A stretch of 64,000 bases of DNA from JACDAE01 sp963744875 (GTDB lineage: Bacteria > Chloroflexota > Ktedonobacteria > Ktedonobacterales > Ktedonobacteraceae): assembly GCA_963744875.1 (NCBI GenBank), contig CAVUVQ010000009.1, positions 372,001 to 436,000 on the forward strand, in the 5' to 3' direction. Position 1 is the stretch's first letter. Each line of letters opens with the position of its first letter. This document shows, piece by piece, positions 28,766 to 37,455 of the stretch. A program made the position numbers and the translations under genes. The notes beneath the pieces were generated by a model that was not told where the DNA came from, ran no database searches, and saw only the letters and a list, made by a program, of their open reading frames with translations.

Positions 28766-28864
28766 ATCAAGGAGCGCAGGTTTATCTCAGTGCTTCTCCC
28801 CTTCAGCGGGGTTTGTTGCCAGGGAGCAAGAAAGGAGAGGCGGCGTTCCTTACCCAGCCTTGAT
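28766..28864 (+). ncRNA. Candidate structured leader RNA of the Ser/Thr kinase gene
   Basis: A closing stem ATCAAGG (28766-28772) / CCTTGAT (28858-28864) encloses AGCGC/GTGCT (28773-28777, 28790-28794), CCCC/GGGG (28798-28801, 28808-28811) and a purine-rich arm with GCC/GGC. It ends 30 bp before the kinase ATG, which lacks a Shine-Dalgarno. It matches no riboswitch class I know. Confidence 0.3.
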
Positions 28865-28893
28865 ACACTGGGCTATTTACGCTGCGATGTCTG

Positions 28894-30474
28894 ATGATAG
28901 AAACAGTTCCGTCAGGTACCATACTCCACGGACACTATCGAATCGAACACGTCCTGGGCAGCGGGGGCTTTGGACACGTCTACCTCGGTATGGACCTGGC
29001 AACAAATCAACAATACGCCCTGAAAGAATATTTGGTCTCTGGCGCTAATGCCCAGGAACAACTCAAACATGAAGCAACTGTACTCAGTCAACTCCATCAC
29101 CCCAACCTGCCTGCATTCCAGGACGCCTTTATTGAACGTGGACGTTATTATGTCGTTCTGAATTATATTGAAGGCAACGATCTGACTGACATTATTCGCA
29201 TCGCTCGCCAACGCAATGATACCGTGCCGATCAGTCAGATTATGGGCTGGGTACTCTCTATCTGCGATGCCGTGATGTTTCTGCACGTGCAACATCCACC
29301 CGTCATCCATCGTGATATTAAACCAGATAATATCCGCATCACCTCCAATGGAACCGCCATTCTGGTCGATCTGGGCAACGCAAAAGCATCCGCCGATGGC
29401 GCTCGCACTCTCTTCTTTATTCGCCATCAAGGCACACCTGGCTATGCCCCACCAGAACAATATCCCGGCGGCTCTGGTACCGACACCCGCTCCGACGTAT
29501 ACGCACTGGGGGGCACTCTCTATTTCGCCTTAACCGCTCATGAGCCTCCCAGCGTCTCTACCCGTAACCAGGCCGCACAACAGAATAAACCAGACTTACC
29601 TTCTTTACAGGAACAACTCGCGAGCAATCCTCCTGAGAATAACCCGGAGGCCAACGAACTACGCCAATTCAGATTGGGCGTGACCAAACCAACCAAACCC
29701 GCCCCACGTCATTCAAAACACCTTGCACAACTGGGCACGTTATCACCCACTCTCCTTGATCAGTTGAATCGTGTCATCCAACGCTCCATGGCACTTAAGC
29801 CAAAAGATCGCTATCAGCACGTCGCGGACTTCGCCAATGATCTTAAGCAAATCATGAAGGCGCTGCCACAACCAACGCCCCCCCCAGGCACATCACGTCC
29901 TCTCGATCCAAATAGTACCCAACCGGATCTTCCCATGCTCTATGATGCTCTCCAGGCTGCGAAAGAGCAAAAAAATCAAGGCGGTCAGGGTGCACAAATA
30001 TCCTCTCCACCTGTGCCAAACACACCTCAGCCAGCATCTATGAATATCTGTCCAGTGTGCGGTACCTCTGTTCTGCAAAAAAGCTCTTTCTGCCCACGTT
30101 GTGGCACAGCTTTAGGAAGCTCCACGTCTACCAATAATGCAAGTATCGTCTCGGACGATCAAACGATGCTGATTAAACCATCACAGAAACCTATGAATGC
30201 TAATACCCCTTCCAATCCAGGGTATCCTTCTGCACAAGTGGGCGGCGTACAGGTCAAGCAAGTAGCATCCTCGGCGGCACAGCCAGTGGCTATGGCCTAT
30301 CCCGGACAGAATTATACGTCCAACGGGCAGGTACAACAAGGCATGAGCACAAACGGAAACAGCGCTCCTCCCTCTCCGGCAGGCTTCACTCTTCCTCCAC
30401 GCGTGATCATTCTCTCGCTTGTCGTTCTTGCACTAGTAATTGCACTTGTGCTCATACTCACACATCACGGGTAA
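28894..30474 (+). CDS. Membrane-anchored Ser/Thr protein kinase with zinc ribbon
   Basis: 526 residues. Kinase domain ~14-315: glycine loop GSGGFGHV, catalytic loop HRDIKPDN, then ILVDLGNAK where the usual DFG is DLG, GTPGYAPPEQY and RSDVYALGGTLYFAL. The catalytic Asp and Asn are kept, so activity is plausible. A linker leads to a zinc ribbon (CPVCGTSVLQKSSFCPRCG), a long Asn/Gln/Pro/Ser-rich stretch, then one membrane helix at the very end (VIILSLVVLALVIALVLIL) with only THHG outside. So the enzyme faces the cytoplasm and has no external sensor domain. No ribosome site is visible before the ATG. Confidence 0.88.
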   Translation: MIETVPSGTILHGHYRIEHVLGSGGFGHVYLGMDLATNQQYALKEYLVSGANAQEQLKHEATVLSQLHHPNLPAFQDAFIERGRYYVVLNYIEGNDLTDIIRIARQRNDTVPISQIMGWVLSICDAVMFLHVQHPPVIHRDIKPDNIRITSNGTAILVDLGNAKASADGARTLFFIRHQGTPGYAPPEQYPGGSGTDTRSDVYALGGTLYFALTAHEPPSVSTRNQAAQQNKPDLPSLQEQLASNPPENNPEANELRQFRLGVTKPTKPAPRHSKHLAQLGTLSPTLLDQLNRVIQRSMALKPKDRYQHVADFANDLKQIMKALPQPTPPPGTSRPLDPNSTQPDLPMLYDALQAAKEQKNQGGQGAQISSPPVPNTPQPASMNICPVCGTSVLQKSSFCPRCGTALGSSTSTNNASIVSDDQTMLIKPSQKPMNANTPSNPGYPSAQVGGVQVKQVASSAAQPVAMAYPGQNYTSNGQVQQGMSTNGNSAPPSPAGFTLPPRVIILSLVVLALVIALVLILTHHG

Positions 30475-30504
30475 AGCGCATCTTAAAATGAGTGATAGAT
30501 GCGC

Positions 30505-31599
30505 TCAACCCCACATCTCAGAGAGCGAACGCCGCACCCGCGCCAACCACGCAGGTAAAGAGGTAGCCCAGGAGAGACGTTCCATAACATCTTCGATCAG
30601 CGCTTCATCAAGCTCTTGTTGAGCATAAAACAGGTCTTCGAGCGGACCATTAATGGTGGCAATCGGTGCAATAATGCTCAGAGCGTCGCCTAGTAACGCG
30701 GCCTCTCCACGCACCGGCGGATAGATTTCAGCATACGCATGCAAGAAATGGCGGCCACGTTCAGGCTCAAATCCTCTCTTCACCAGAGGTCGCGTGAGAC
30801 TTTCACCAGGATTCCACTGCAGCGCACTAAAGTAAAACAGGCCATAGGCAACCTCAAAAATACGCTTCTCCCAACGCGTCGCTTCCATGCCCATCACTGC
30901 TGTTATGCCCGCATCATCGAAGCGCAAATTAAGGGCATGATAGTCGCCATGAATATGAAATTCAGGTAATACATTTTTGTTAGAGCCAATCGACATCATT
31001 GCAGCAGGCAAAACCGCTTCCCATTGATCAGCCCAATTTGCCAGGGCAGAAGCAACCGCCAGAACGCTCATCTCATCGACCTTGCTACGAGCTAGATTGA
31101 GATAGCTCTGCACAACAGCCCCTATCTGCGCTTCTACCGGCCACGCATGTTGATGTCCCTTATAGTGTCGTGAAGCCTGATGAATGCGACCAAGCATCGT
31201 ACCCGCAGACTCAACCCACTTGAGACTGCGCCTGTCTGTTGTGCTGAAATGCTCTCCCACGACCCATTCTTGCAATTCAAAAGAATCTTCCCCAAGCGTG
31301 ACTACCGACTCACCCTGGGGATTTGGGCGCAGAGCAGGCACTGGAATCCCTGCTTCCCGCAGGTAATGCTGGAACGCATAGCGATGTTGTGGATCTTCAC
31401 CCATTAGACCTTCTGACCGCTCACGCAACACATACCGTTGCCCCTGCGTCTCGACGAGCAAGCTTAAACTCTCTGCATGAGAAGACTCTACCGCTCCAAG
31501 ATTCGTCCACTCATCAATACCAAAGGCTCGCATGACCTCGTTAAGATCAAGCAAATCATCCTGCTCTTCTGCGGCCTCTTCATTGAAAAATTCGTGCAT
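30505..31599 (-). CDS. Aminoglycoside-phosphotransferase-fold protein, probably degenerate
   Basis: 364 residues with the APH/choline-kinase fold: N-lobe SLLVETQGQRYVLRERSEG, hinge VGEHFSTTD, then the catalytic loop HGDYHALNL with Asp and Asn in place. The following metal-binding motif, normally I-D-F-x-x-A, reads AVMGMEATRW: the aspartate is replaced by glycine. That should weaken or abolish phosphotransfer unless the nearby glutamate takes over. Acidic start (NEEAAEEQDDLLDLNEV). The family includes homoserine and methylthioribose kinase-like proteins; substrate unknown. It ends 30 bp from the Ser/Thr kinase gene (convergent). Confidence 0.75.
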   Translation of the reverse strand: MHEFFNEEAAEEQDDLLDLNEVMRAFGIDEWTNLGAVESSHAESLSLLVETQGQRYVLRERSEGLMGEDPQHRYAFQHYLREAGIPVPALRPNPQGESVVTLGEDSFELQEWVVGEHFSTTDRRSLKWVESAGTMLGRIHQASRHYKGHQHAWPVEAQIGAVVQSYLNLARSKVDEMSVLAVASALANWADQWEAVLPAAMMSIGSNKNVLPEFHIHGDYHALNLRFDDAGITAVMGMEATRWEKRIFEVAYGLFYFSALQWNPGESLTRPLVKRGFEPERGRHFLHAYAEIYPPVRGEAALLGDALSIIAPIATINGPLEDLFYAQQELDEALIEDVMERLSWATSLPAWLARVRRSLSEMWG

Positions 31600-31657
31600 A
31601 TTCTAATTTCCCACTCGTCCTGATGAACACCGCCCCTACGCCGGGGGAAAGATAATG

Positions 31658-32536
31658 TTAGACTTCCGTTGGCAAATCCTGGCGCGTCCCCCACTCGTTC
31701 CACGATCCATCATAGTTGGTCAACCTGGGATATCCCAGCATAGCCAGGCTAAAAAGCACCGAGGTCGCCGCTACCCCACCATTACAGTACGCTACAATAT
31801 GCTCATCCGGTACAACACCTGCAGTCGAGAACACCTGCGCCAATTCCTCATTGCTGCGAAATGTCCCGGTTGCTGGATCCATCAATTCTTCGCGTGGAAC
31901 GTTAAGCGCCCCTGGAATATGACCCGGACGACCCTCTCCACGCACAACCTTGCCCGTATATTGACCAATATCGCGTGCATCAATTAATTTGACTCCTTGC
32001 TGATTGAGAGAAGTTAAGACCTCTTCAGCCGTTGCACGCAATTGTGGCTGTACGCGAGGCGTAAATGTGGCCGCTGGATAGGAAGAAATAGTTGTTTCTA
32101 CCGGACGTTGCTCACGTTGCCATTTGGGAAATCCACCATTCAAAACCACAACCTGATTATGCCCATAATAATTCAGCGCCCACCACAGACGCGTAGCAAA
32201 CTGTGAAGAGGGATGAGCATCATATGCCACAACGAGATGTTGATCTCCAATGCCACGTCGTCCCAACTCTTCCGCAAAACGCTCCGGAGATGCAATCTGC
32301 GCCTCGACCTCATTGTCAGGATCAACAATGTCACTGCTCCAGTCAATATAGGCAGCCCCTGGAATATGTCCCCGTTCGTAATCCTCGCGTGCCCCAACAT
32401 ATTCCGCATACTGGACACCATTCCGCTCCTCCATGCGCACATACCCACGCATATCAACAATACGCAAATGGGGATCATGCAGATGCTCGGCTAACCAGGA
32501 GCTCTCTACTAAAAAATTATGACGTTCTCCATTCAT
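31658..32536 (-). CDS. Thiosulfate/3-mercaptopyruvate sulfurtransferase (two rhodanese domains)
   Basis: 292 residues. N-terminal inactive rhodanese domain (LRIVDMRGYVRMEERNGVQY, GHIPGAAYIDW) and C-terminal active one (VKLIDARDIGQYTGK, GHIPGALNVP). The persulfide cysteine sits in VAYCNGGVAATS. The active loop CNGGVAA is shaped like the CRSGVRA/CGSGVTA loops. Start ATG 32536 has GAGG eight bases upstream. Moves sulfane sulfur from thiosulfate or mercaptopyruvate to cyanide or thiols. Next gene downstream is the APH-fold protein, 58 bp away. Confidence 0.92.
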   Translation of the reverse strand: MNGERHNFLVESSWLAEHLHDPHLRIVDMRGYVRMEERNGVQYAEYVGAREDYERGHIPGAAYIDWSSDIVDPDNEVEAQIASPERFAEELGRRGIGDQHLVVAYDAHPSSQFATRLWWALNYYGHNQVVVLNGGFPKWQREQRPVETTISSYPAATFTPRVQPQLRATAEEVLTSLNQQGVKLIDARDIGQYTGKVVRGEGRPGHIPGALNVPREELMDPATGTFRSNEELAQVFSTAGVVPDEHIVAYCNGGVAATSVLFSLAMLGYPRLTNYDGSWNEWGTRQDLPTEV

Positions 32537-32651
32537 ATCAAAACCTCACGCTCTAGATTTTCCATGCAATCATCCCCACTCTTTATAGGGGAGTTTTGTC
32601 ACCATTATACACCACATGTTGAGAATGCGCCCACGACGATGAGAACCCCTC

Positions 32652-34091
32652 TCACTTTACAGGTACACTACTGCTAATAACATACCAGTTATCACTTGTT
32701 CGTCCTTTATTGCCTATCAAATAAGTAGGAGTACTATCCGTCTGATGGGCAAATAACCCCACTGCAAGCTTGTAAGCATCCGCATGGACACCTGTAAAAG
32801 TTACAGATGTACTCGTAACGATCGTTTTACCTGGACTCCACGTCTGAGGATTTACCTTTAACAGCCACTGCTTCTGTACAAGATGATTCGCGTTATCCAG
32901 CAATCCAACCGCAACACTGACATGTTGATACAGATAGGAAACGCCCTCATTCTTCCACGAAAAGCTGATTGTACTCGCTTGCCGATTAGTGATGGTGCTG
33001 GGAATTGTCGCGCTACTGAGTACAAAATGATAGCCCATAACATCGGTTATTTGCTGAATCAGTTTCGCCTGCTGCGTGAGCATAACCTCAGCATCATTTC
33101 CCCACTGCCCCAAATTAATATAGCTTGGTTTGCCAGCCGCTACAGCACTGAGCATTTTTGCATCAGTCCAATCCTTTTTTTGCTTCAGCCATTGATACGT
33201 ACTATAGAATTCAAACACAATAGGCGCTTTCCCATAGGCAAGTGTCAGCTCACTACCATTAGACTCTACCATAATCCCATCACGCCTCAGACCGATATGC
33301 TGACTGGCCGCTCTGGCATAGATACTTTTGTAGAGCGGTGACCCCCAGGGGCAGATCAGTTGGGTATGCTTAAATGCATTTTTGTAAATTTGAATGTGCT
33401 CTTGCACCCCTGCTGGGGTTAACAATACTGAATGAGGCAAACCATTGACACCCTGTGCCCCCCAATTACCATAGGATCGGATATCTATGAAGGCGATATC
33501 AGGATTCCCGTCATAACGTTGCGCCAGAGCAGTAACGAAATCCTGCACCTTGCGCAAAAAGATCGGGTTGTCCCACACAGGAATATATTGGATCCCCTTG
33601 CGTAAAAGGATATTATCATACGTCCAGGATTTGATTGCAACTGCACCATCGTTAAACACCCACTTAGGCGTCACATATTGATTTGTCGGGGTAGAACTAT
33701 TCGCATTCATTACCCCAAAAGCAAACTTCTTATTAACATCTGTCCACTCTTTAAGCTCGTTATCAATAAGCGACCAGTTGTATACACCTTCCTGTGGCTC
33801 AATATCAGACCAGTTGTAGCGCGTATAACCAACACTGGCATAGGCAAGCGTCTTCGCCGTCTGATTCTTTGGACTTCCATATAATACCCATCCCTGCCCC
33901 GGATTAATAAGCAGCGCACTACTGACGACTGGCGTAACGATATGAGAGTTTTTTATCCCATTTGCTCGCTTCGCTACACTTGCCGCCAAAACTGACACGG
34001 AGATGGTGAAGTTACTCAAAAAAAAGAGCAACAGAACTCCTGCCCCCAGATTCATCAACTTTTTACGCCCAGGCCTGACACTGTACACCAT
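32652..34091 (-). CDS. Secreted TIM-barrel-like glycosidase-related protein (DUF4832-like)
   Basis: 479 residues with a signal/anchor helix (~16-36, LLLFFLSNFTISVSVLAAS). The mature protein starts with NPGQGWVLYGSP and continues GYTRYNWSDIEPQEGVYNWSL, the first strands of a GH42/GH5-like barrel. FIDIRSYGNWGAQG and IMVESNGSEL fall where catalytic acids would be; I cannot prove catalysis. The last ~120 residues (TISFSWKNEGVSYLYQHVSVAVGL) form a beta-sandwich, as in DUF4832 proteins. Probably acts on extracellular polysaccharide. No ribosome site stronger than AGGAGA. Confidence 0.65.
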   Translation of the reverse strand: MVYSVRPGRKKLMNLGAGVLLLFFLSNFTISVSVLAASVAKRANGIKNSHIVTPVVSSALLINPGQGWVLYGSPKNQTAKTLAYASVGYTRYNWSDIEPQEGVYNWSLIDNELKEWTDVNKKFAFGVMNANSSTPTNQYVTPKWVFNDGAVAIKSWTYDNILLRKGIQYIPVWDNPIFLRKVQDFVTALAQRYDGNPDIAFIDIRSYGNWGAQGVNGLPHSVLLTPAGVQEHIQIYKNAFKHTQLICPWGSPLYKSIYARAASQHIGLRRDGIMVESNGSELTLAYGKAPIVFEFYSTYQWLKQKKDWTDAKMLSAVAAGKPSYINLGQWGNDAEVMLTQQAKLIQQITDVMGYHFVLSSATIPSTITNRQASTISFSWKNEGVSYLYQHVSVAVGLLDNANHLVQKQWLLKVNPQTWSPGKTIVTSTSVTFTGVHADAYKLAVGLFAHQTDSTPTYLIGNKGRTSDNWYVISSSVPVK

Positions 34092-34511
34092 ACCAGATCT
34101 CCTTTATCACATACAACAAAATACGATTATTTTCACCGATTTAATATCATTATAAACATATTCGCTTCATTAATTTTATATCAGAAATATATAATCCATA
34201 ATTAGCCCGCTTTCACAATTTTCAGCTATTGATTGACAAGAAGACAGACGCATCCTTCTTTATTAAATTATATAGGAAAAGCCCCGCCTTTTGAACGATG
34301 ATGAGGGAAATAGTCTTAGTAAAAGGCTTCATAAACAACTAATGCGAAAATATCGCTACGACCACGAGAAGAAATTTTACTAGCAAATTACAAAAATTTG
34401 CATCCATGACTTTATCTATCAAGATGTCATGGATGCAAATTTTAGACTACATCAGGGGAAACATTGTCTCCCCTTCACAGGCAAAGAGTCCTTTTTTTTC
34501 TCATTGATTGG
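34092..34511. other. A+T-rich gap holding a terminator
   Basis: Promoter region of the secreted barrel protein on the minus strand and, at its right end, the terminator of the DUF6391-like gene. No other gene seen. Confidence 0.4.
34393..34443 (-). terminator. Rho-independent terminator of the DUF6391-like gene
   Basis: Perfect 18-base arms (34393-34410 and 34426-34443) with a 15-base loop. In the minus direction the stem ends in AAATTTTTG, giving the U-run. It lies 69 bp after the stop at 34512. Confidence 0.7.
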
Positions 34512-35052
34512 TTAAGAGAAAAGACCAGCCGCATCAGGATTGTCAGTGCTCACAAAATGAGCCGGCGACCCAAAAATGGTGCGCGGCGTAACTTTGATAA
34601 TACGCATCGACGAATTTGGTGTCTGTGTTGTGACATAACGTTGCACCTGCAAACCAAGCGGTCGCGCAAGGACCAGGGCAGCGGTTGAAGCCAGAATGAC
34701 ATTGTTGGCATTGCCATAAGGACTACGCATTTTGGCAACCGCCATCGCAGAAAGCCCTGTCAGCATCGCCGACACCGCCAGATTGGTACCACAACGCTCA
34801 TGCACAGCCAGCTCCGGACTCGTCGTACGCAGAAGAGTAAGCGCTTCCTGAGCCGTGGGCAAAATTGCCTCGGTTGGCAATTCACCAAACACGAAAAAAC
34901 CGGACGCAAATGAAATGCCAGAAAGACGCACATCAGGATATTTTTTAGAAAGTAAGACAATTGTCGCATGCTCAAGCGCATGGTTCTGCTTCACTGCACC
35001 ACCCAGCATAAACTGCTGCGCAACTTGTACTGCTGGATTTATAGAAACTCAT
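34512..35052 (-). pseudogene. DUF6391-like small membrane protein, frameshifted near its start
   Basis: The open frame from ATG 35009 gives 165 residues beginning inside the conserved region (FMLGGAVKQNHALEHATI). The only good ribosome site (GAGGAAGGA) precedes an ATG at 35052 in another frame, MSFY. Deleting one A of the AAA at ~35040 joins them to MSFYNPAVQVAQQFMLGG, a natural start. The H-x3-EH pattern (NHALEHAT) and glycine-rich hydrophobic stretches (LSGISFASGFFVFG, ASTAALVLARPLG) match the short proteins of this domain of unknown function found in photosynthetic and Chloroflexota bacteria. Translation from 35009 without a ribosome site is still possible. Confidence 0.6.
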
Positions 35053-35074
35053 AACTGTTATCCTTCCTCATTGG

Positions 35075-36538
35075 TTACGGACCATAGGCAATAGTAAAAA
35101 CAACGACTTCATCGCCAAAATTGATGACATCATTGTCATTCAATACAACTGGCTGGTAAATTCTTATATTGTTCACAAGTGTACCATTGGCACTCTGCAA
35201 ATCTTCCAGGTACCAACGACCATCCGAGAACCAGAGACGCGCATGACGACGCGAGACCGTACGCTCCGAAATCACTAGATCGTTCCCGTTTATGCGCCCA
35301 ATCGTCGTCACATCCTGATGAAAACGGTATGAACGCCCGGCCATTACCCCATTCTGTATCGAAAGACGCGCGAGTAGCGGACGCCCATTAGGCCCCAGGT
35401 AACGATCATAGCTGGCCCGCTTATTCGCTAAATCATCACCACAACTCGTACAATACAGACGCGAACTCGGATTGGCCGCCCCACAACGAAAACAGGTTAT
35501 CGGCATCATGGATGGCGCACTCGTACGCGGAGAAGGCGCTCCCAGTTGCGGACTACTACCACGCCCTGGCAAACTCCCCGACCCTCCTATCTGCACGCTC
35601 GGAAGAGCACCAGAGGATGAGTCGATTGAAGGCACACCACCCCGCCAGCGCGGCATCGCTAACTTAGAGGCCACTAACGCACTGGTTAACGCATCCACCA
35701 GCACATCCGCCGACTGATAACGATTCTGAGCCTGCTTCTCCGTCATCTTTAATACGACCCGCACAAGTGGTTCGGGTACATTATTCTCTACCGTCATCTT
35801 TTCGACCGGGAACGGTTCGTTGAGATGCTTCACCGTTATCGTCAAAGGATTGTCAGCCGTATACGGCACATGTCCCGTCAAACAGTGGAAAAGAACGATC
35901 CCTAATGAATAAATATCACTACGACGATCCACTGGTTGACCCGTCCCCTGCTCAGGTGACATATATTGTGGCGTGCCAATCCCCGTACCCACACGCGTCA
36001 GATTGCTCGTCGCCTCCAGCAACTTGGCAATTCCAAAATCTGAGAGCAGCAAATGTCCGTCTTTACGCACCAACATATTGGCTGGCTTCACATCCCGGTG
36101 CACAATCCCATTCCGATGAGCACAATCCAGACCCTCCGCCGCCTGTAAAACAAAATCAACAGCCTCAGCCGGGGGCAACGCTTTCTTCAAACGATCCTTC
36201 AATGTTCCCCCATCAACGTATTCCATCACAATATAGGTGATATTCTCATGCTCACCAAAATCATGAATCTGCACGATATTGGGATGGGCCAGCTTCGCAA
36301 CCGAACGCGCTTCCTGAATAAAACGCTTCACAAAAACAGGGTCCTGGGCATGATATGATGGCAACACCTTGATCGCAACATAACGATCAAGCGTCGGCTG
36401 ATACGCCTTGAAGACGGTCGCCATTCCCCCCGAACCAATACGCTCAACGATGCGAAACTGGCCCAGCTCTTTCCCTACCAGCTTCTCCATCTCATCGCTG
36501 CTACCCACCTGGCGCGGATAATTGTTTCCTGATTGCAT
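35075..36538 (-). CDS. Ser/Thr protein kinase with zinc ribbon and C-terminal FHA domain
   Basis: 487 residues, cytoplasmic (no membrane helix). Kinase ~26-290: GSGGMATVFKAYQ, VAIKVLPSY, catalytic loop HRDVKPAN, DFGIAKL and the activation loop GTPQYMSPEQ; all key residues present. A Ser/Pro/Gly linker follows, then a zinc ribbon with CFRCGAANPSSRLYCTSCG. The C-terminal FHA domain (~395-487) has TIGRINGNDLVI, SRRHARL and SANGTLVNN, which binds phosphothreonine, so the protein may read its own or a partner's phosphorylation. Start ATG 36538 has GGAG about 12 nt upstream; an inner ATG 16 codons on is possible. Confidence 0.92.
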   Translation of the reverse strand: MQSGNNYPRQVGSSDEMEKLVGKELGQFRIVERIGSGGMATVFKAYQPTLDRYVAIKVLPSYHAQDPVFVKRFIQEARSVAKLAHPNIVQIHDFGEHENITYIVMEYVDGGTLKDRLKKALPPAEAVDFVLQAAEGLDCAHRNGIVHRDVKPANMLVRKDGHLLLSDFGIAKLLEATSNLTRVGTGIGTPQYMSPEQGTGQPVDRRSDIYSLGIVLFHCLTGHVPYTADNPLTITVKHLNEPFPVEKMTVENNVPEPLVRVVLKMTEKQAQNRYQSADVLVDALTSALVASKLAMPRWRGGVPSIDSSSGALPSVQIGGSGSLPGRGSSPQLGAPSPRTSAPSMMPITCFRCGAANPSSRLYCTSCGDDLANKRASYDRYLGPNGRPLLARLSIQNGVMAGRSYRFHQDVTTIGRINGNDLVISERTVSRRHARLWFSDGRWYLEDLQSANGTLVNNIRIYQPVVLNDNDVINFGDEVVVFTIAYGP

Positions 36539-36841
36539 AAACCCGATGGCTCCGTTCTGTTCCTGCCATTCATCCTCTTCACGAAAATCATTTAGAGTGC
36601 ACTAGCAATGCTCCCTCAACCTCAGAAACTCCCTCGTATCTCTACTTTACAGGCAAAAACAGATCATTTTAGAAAAAACATTGTCGTCGTTCCTTAATCC
36701 CTTGTAGATTATACAGGTAGAAAGCCCTCCTGTCGAGAGAAACACTCTACCTCTATCCTCTCCCCACACAAACACTCTATCTGAACACGCTTTCACACTC
36801 ACTCGTTTGCTAGAGACCAGGAATACTATACATTCCTCCCA
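36539..36841. other. Promoter gap upstream of the FHA kinase
   Basis: About 300 bases of A+T-rich sequence between the kinase start and the end of the GNAT gene; no further gene or strong hairpin seen. Confidence 0.35.
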
Positions 36842-37384
36842 TTACACACCGTCTCGAGATACCCAATCAATCGAAAAAACTATATGCTCCGTATCTAGAT
36901 CAGGAGAACGCCGCAATCCTGCTCGTTCCGCAACACGCATAGAGGCAATGTTCTTCTCTCTTGTACGAGCAACCACAGGCAAAAGTGGCATATGCTTCCG
37001 CGCGAGTACTACTGCCATCTGCGCCATTTCGCTGGCATATCCACGACCCCATATAGCAGGAATGAGCCTGTAATACAGGTTTAACACATCTCGATCTCGC
37101 CAGATAACACGTCTTACTCCGCCGAAACCTACAACATCCTCTGACTGCGAGAGGGTGATCGCCCAATATCCATACCCTTCTCTTTCCCAACCTTGCAACC
37201 ACTCCTGTAGTACTTTCTCACTCGTGGCTACATCGGGGTCGGGGCCAGATGGATTATATCGATTGGTTGCTGGATCGCCATGCACAATGAACATCGCGGG
37301 GCCATCTTCTATCCGAAGGCGACGTAAGATAAGACGACTGGTATGCACCTCATTGAAAATAGATGCTAAATTGCTGTTTTCCAT
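36842..37384 (-). CDS. GNAT acetyltransferase (RimJ/RimL-like)
   Basis: 180 residues. TSRLILRRLRIEDGPAMF is the usual first strand and helix of the Acetyltransf_3 group. YRLIPAIWGRGYASEMAQMAV holds the acetyl-CoA loop (Q/R-x-x-G-x-G/A: here WGRGYA), followed by NIASMRVAERAGLRRS with the conserved Asn. Acceptor could be a ribosomal protein N-terminus, a peptide or an antibiotic. Weak ribosome site. Follows the sucB terminator. Confidence 0.87.
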   Translation of the reverse strand: MENSNLASIFNEVHTSRLILRRLRIEDGPAMFIVHGDPATNRYNPSGPDPDVATSEKVLQEWLQGWEREGYGYWAITLSQSEDVVGFGGVRRVIWRDRDVLNLYYRLIPAIWGRGYASEMAQMAVVLARKHMPLLPVVARTREKNIASMRVAERAGLRRSPDLDTEHIVFSIDWVSRDGV

Positions 37385-37413
37385 ACTATGTAAAACGCAA
37401 AAAAATTGCAGTT

Positions 37414-37447
37414 ATGAAATGTGGATGCAACATCATCCACATTTCAT
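37414..37447 (-). terminator. Rho-independent terminator of sucAB
   Basis: Perfect 14-base arms (37414-37427, 37434-37447) with a 6-base loop, followed in the minus direction by AACTGCAATTTTTTT. It lies 8 bp after the sucB stop. Confidence 0.8.
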
Positions 37448-37455
37448 TCCATGCA

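Larger units (their letters stand above)
28427..28893. other. Long gap before the first Ser/Thr kinase
   Basis: Holds two potential structured segments: a hairpin at 28612-28644 and a larger multi-hairpin region at 28766-28864. No protein gene supported. Confidence 0.4.
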
